The notes under the pieces: model-generated
Told to the model about the DNA's origin: nothing
Databases searched by the model: none
What the model saw: only the letters and a program-made list of their open reading frames with translations
Part shown: piece after piece, positions 37,185 to 39,833 of the stretch
How positions within the stretch are numbered: position 1 is the stretch's first letter
How the letters are laid out: each line of letters begins with the position of its first letter
Program-made: the position numbers and the translations under genes
Virus record (IMG/VR): IMGVR_UViG_3300044613_000766
Coordinates: 1-39,833 of that record
Strand: one strand, 5' to 3'
Source of the DNA: a virus
Length of the DNA stretch: 39,833 nt

Positions 37185-39833
37185 TGGCAAAATCAAGAAG
37201 AGCCACACCATCTGGTGGAGTTGCTAGTACAAGAATTCCAATCTATAGTTTATCTAGCGGTGTATCTACACAACCACCATCAAAGCGTCTTCCTTTAGAA
37301 GCAGAAGTATTAGATAATGTTTTAATTTCTTTAGAAAGGTCTGCTGAAAAAAGACCGGGATTTGAAATATTACCACAAAATTCTTTTAGCTCTACAATAC
37401 AACAAGTAAACGAAAACCGATTAGATTTATTTAGATTAGAAGAAACTTTTGGTTCTAACGAATTAAAAGATATTTTTTGGTTTTGGTTTACTTTAAATGA
37501 AAATAATAGATTTTTAGTTGGTATAGATTATAAAGCTAAAGCTAATGATTTAAACCCATATCCTATTTTGTTTTATATTTATAAAATAGAAAATAATTCA
37601 TGGGTTGATTTAACACCAACTTCTAATATAGAAAAAACACAACAAGATACCACAATTGTAAAAGACGATACTAGAAAGTATATTACATATGGAAATTCTA
37701 CAAACAAAGCAAAAAATGTTTTAGTAATTACTACATTGGGCTCAAGTCTAGTTGTGTTAAATAAATTAGTTAAAGCTGGTTTTACTAGTGGTACTGATGG
37801 TTTTTCTATTGATTTAGATGGTTCTATCTTAATACAAAACGATAGTCAAGTTAGTGATACTTTAGGACCAAAAATAACTTATTATACTTCTACTAGAATA
37901 GCTGGTTCAACAGGTAGTTTAGAAACTAACACACAAGAAACTTACATTACAAATTTTCCTTTAACAGGCAATGCTTTACCAACAACACTAACAATATCTT
38001 TACCAGTACCTTCTAATTTAGGAGATAACAGTAATATTGTTTTTTGCGATAATACAACACCCGGATCTTTAACAGCAGACCCCACCGCCACTACTCATTC
38101 TAGATATTTTACAGGTTTAATTGACGAGGTGTATAACAACGATCAAGATAATTTAACTTTTGAAAATACACCAACAGCTTATAAATCAACGACAACAACA
38201 TCAATTACTGGAAATGGTTTAGAAGGAAAAACAATTACAGGAATTGTTCCAACAACAGCAATACCAGCAGAAATAGCAGTACCTGTTGTTGGTACTAGTA
38301 GCGGACAATATGCAAACACAACACAACAAAACTTAAACTACCATAGAATTTTAATTTGGATAGATCAAGATAAATATTTTACAGGATTAATTACTGGAGT
38401 ACAAAGAACTCCATCTTTAGCTTTAAACATTAAAGTAGATTATGTGAGTGCGGCTTTAAAAACAGACTCGACTGCACATACAACTTCTAAAAATATTGCA
38501 TATGAGTGTTGTACAATAAACATAAACTATACCAGTTCTTATTTATCAGCTATTAATACAGCAAACTCTAATTGGAAAGTTTTTTGGGGTACATATACTC
38601 CAGTAGAAGATTTTAAATATAAAGATTCAGCACAACCTTGGTTAGGACAATCGTTTGCTGACTTTAGTGAAATTAGATTTCCACCAGATCCGGTTGAAGT
38701 TTACGCAAACAATAGTAATATTGTTGGTAATTTTATTGTAGATAGTGCTGCAAAATCAATGTTAGCTTCATTATATGATTCTACTCATCCTTTAAATAAC
38801 CAAACAACTTTAAACGGACGAGGAAAAATTTTATATACAGCTGGACCATACCTAAGTCAATCTTCTGGTTATTATAGAGTTATTAACTTTCCAGATAGTG
38901 TTTTTTATAAAGATGGAACAACTAATATACAAGGAACAGGTAGACCTTATACCAAAAAAGTTAGATCACCAGATTATTGTTCTGTTATTGATAAAAAAAG
39001 AATGCCTCAAAAACTAACTTTTAATGAATCACCAGAAGGTATAAATCAAGATTGGTTATTTTCTCCTGTTGAATGGGAAGAAAGAACTTCTGGAGATAGA
39101 ACTAATAATCCCGGCCCCAGTGTATTTTTAGATTCAAATAAAAACGCAGTACACAAAAGAATAAATTCCATAGTTAGTTATAGAGATCGTTTATTTTTTG
39201 CTGTCGATGATACAGTATTTACTACACAACTTGGAAATTTTGAAAACTTATTCTTACAAGATCCAAGTAATATTGTTTCGTCTGATCCTATTGATATTAA
39301 AGCATCAGCAAAAACATATGCAGAAATATCTAATCTAACTCCGTTTAATGATTTCTTATTTATTAATACTAAAGCAGATATTCAGTTTGAATTAAGAGGA
39401 GCAGAAAATCAAATTACCCCTCTTACCGCCCAAATACAACCAACTACTTTTTATTCTACAGCCAAATTTACTGAACCTTTATTAATGGGTTCTTTAATTT
39501 ATTTCTTATCACCAAATAAATTATATATGTATATTTCACAAACACAAGCTGCTTTAAGTTCTGCTGAAGATATTTCAACAACTTGTATTGGATATCTTCC
39601 AGAAAATTTTAAAACAGCTTGTGTAAGTCCTGCTAATAATACAATTTCATTTGTTGATGAAGATAATCCAAACTATTTATATATGTATACAAATAGAATC
39701 TCAACCGAAAAAATGATTCAAAATGCATACTATAGATATATTTTAGATTCTGGTATTGAAATAGAAACAATGCAAACCTATGATAACTATCTTCATTGTG
39801 TTGTTAAACGAAATAACTTTAATGGTGGAATTG
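37184..39833 (+). CDS. Tail tubular protein B (T7 gp12-like), cut by window edge
   Basis: The large nozzle protein of short tails. The frame starts in the preceding stop (TAATG) and stays open to the window end, giving 883 codons with no stop (T7 gp12 is 794 in total). The N-terminus contains IPIYSLSSGVSTQPPSKRLP then EAEVLDNVLISLERSAEKRP, matching the family pattern of a GGVS-QP-x-x-RLP region and an EGL-KRP region. Middle and late parts are beta-rich. The 3' end is outside the window, so its full length is unknown but it exceeds T7. Confidence 0.92.
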   Translation, partial: MAKSRRATPSGGVASTRIPIYSLSSGVSTQPPSKRLPLEAEVLDNVLISLERSAEKRPGFEILPQNSFSSTIQQVNENRLDLFRLEETFGSNELKDIFWFWFTLNENNRFLVGIDYKAKANDLNPYPILFYIYKIENNSWVDLTPTSNIEKTQQDTTIVKDDTRKYITYGNSTNKAKNVLVITTLGSSLVVLNKLVKAGFTSGTDGFSIDLDGSILIQNDSQVSDTLGPKITYYTSTRIAGSTGSLETNTQETYITNFPLTGNALPTTLTISLPVPSNLGDNSNIVFCDNTTPGSLTADPTATTHSRYFTGLIDEVYNNDQDNLTFENTPTAYKSTTTTSITGNGLEGKTITGIVPTTAIPAEIAVPVVGTSSGQYANTTQQNLNYHRILIWIDQDKYFTGLITGVQRTPSLALNIKVDYVSAALKTDSTAHTTSKNIAYECCTININYTSSYLSAINTANSNWKVFWGTYTPVEDFKYKDSAQPWLGQSFADFSEIRFPPDPVEVYANNSNIVGNFIVDSAAKSMLASLYDSTHPLNNQTTLNGRGKILYTAGPYLSQSSGYYRVINFPDSVFYKDGTTNIQGTGRPYTKKVRSPDYCSVIDKKRMPQKLTFNESPEGINQDWLFSPVEWEERTSGDRTNNPGPSVFLDSNKNAVHKRINSIVSYRDRLFFAVDDTVFTTQLGNFENLFLQDPSNIVSSDPIDIKASAKTYAEISNLTPFNDFLFINTKADIQFELRGAENQITPLTAQIQPTTFYSTAKFTEPLLMGSLIYFLSPNKLYMYISQTQAALSSAEDISTTCIGYLPENFKTACVSPANNTISFVDEDNPNYLYMYTNRISTEKMIQNAYYRYILDSGIEIETMQTYDNYLHCVVKRNNFNGGI

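Noticed and set aside
1-39833. Integrase, attachment sites, CRISPR array, insertion sequence or toxin-antitoxin system
   Set aside because: None seen. The phage looks strictly lytic within this window.

Overview
The window is a long, gene-dense stretch of a lytic, short-tailed (T7-like) bacteriophage genome. Every supported gene is on the + strand. The right arm runs portal - scaffold - major capsid - tail tubular A - tail tubular B in T7 order. The middle carries a T7-like replication set and two separate single-subunit RNA polymerases. No integrase, repressor or attachment site was seen. The window cuts a gene at each end (a tail end at 3-533 and tail tubular B running off at 39833), so terminase, tail fibre and lysis genes probably lie outside. 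The host cannot be named. The encoded tRNAs read AT-rich codons (AAA, AUA, AGA, UUA, GAA), which suggests a host with higher GC than the phage's late genes.

Layout. (1) 1-735: end of an AT-rich gene, a promoter-like 20-mer variant and two strong hairpin terminators. (2) 736-7254: tRNA-Asn, then a GC-rich early block of small unknown genes separated by structured intergenic hairpins, a short but catalytically complete RNA polymerase (RNAP1) and more small genes. GC falls steadily across this block. (3) 7255-11790: an accessory block of about a dozen mostly tiny genes, five tRNAs (Lys, Ile, Arg, Leu, Glu), a DUF932 protein and a second copy of a small Cys-containing family also present in block 2. 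(4) 11803-28223: RNAP2, metallophosphoesterase, SSB, RusA resolvase, ThyX, a deaminase-family protein, primase-helicase, adenylosuccinate synthetase, GMP reductase, PolA-type DNA polymerase, dNMP kinase, 5'-3' exonuclease, dUTPase and class II ribonucleotide reductase, mostly with overlapping or touching reading frames. (5) 28231-39833: virion morphogenesis.

How the genes may work together. The most striking feature is a translationally coupled pair, PurA-like adenylosuccinate synthetase plus GuaC-type GMP reductase, set between primase-helicase and DNA polymerase. GuaC converts GMP to IMP and PurA commits IMP to AMP, so together they move guanine nucleotides toward adenine. The same cluster has a deaminase-family protein, dUTPase, ThyX, dNMP kinase and RNR, which can move cytosine nucleotides toward thymidine. 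I infer that this AT-rich phage carries enzymes for both G-to-A and C-to-T conversion of the nucleotide pool. A diaminopurine (Z) genome is a competing idea. The PurA-like enzyme is short, like archaeal PurA and phage PurZ, but it keeps the catalytic Asp and no DatZ or MazZ partner is visible here.

Transcription probably involves two phage polymerases. An exact 20-nt repeat at 8719 and 15531 is a candidate phage promoter, and the early block has its own family of covarying UNCG hairpins. All calls are from reading the sequence and translations. No database search was run, and GC statements are by eye.
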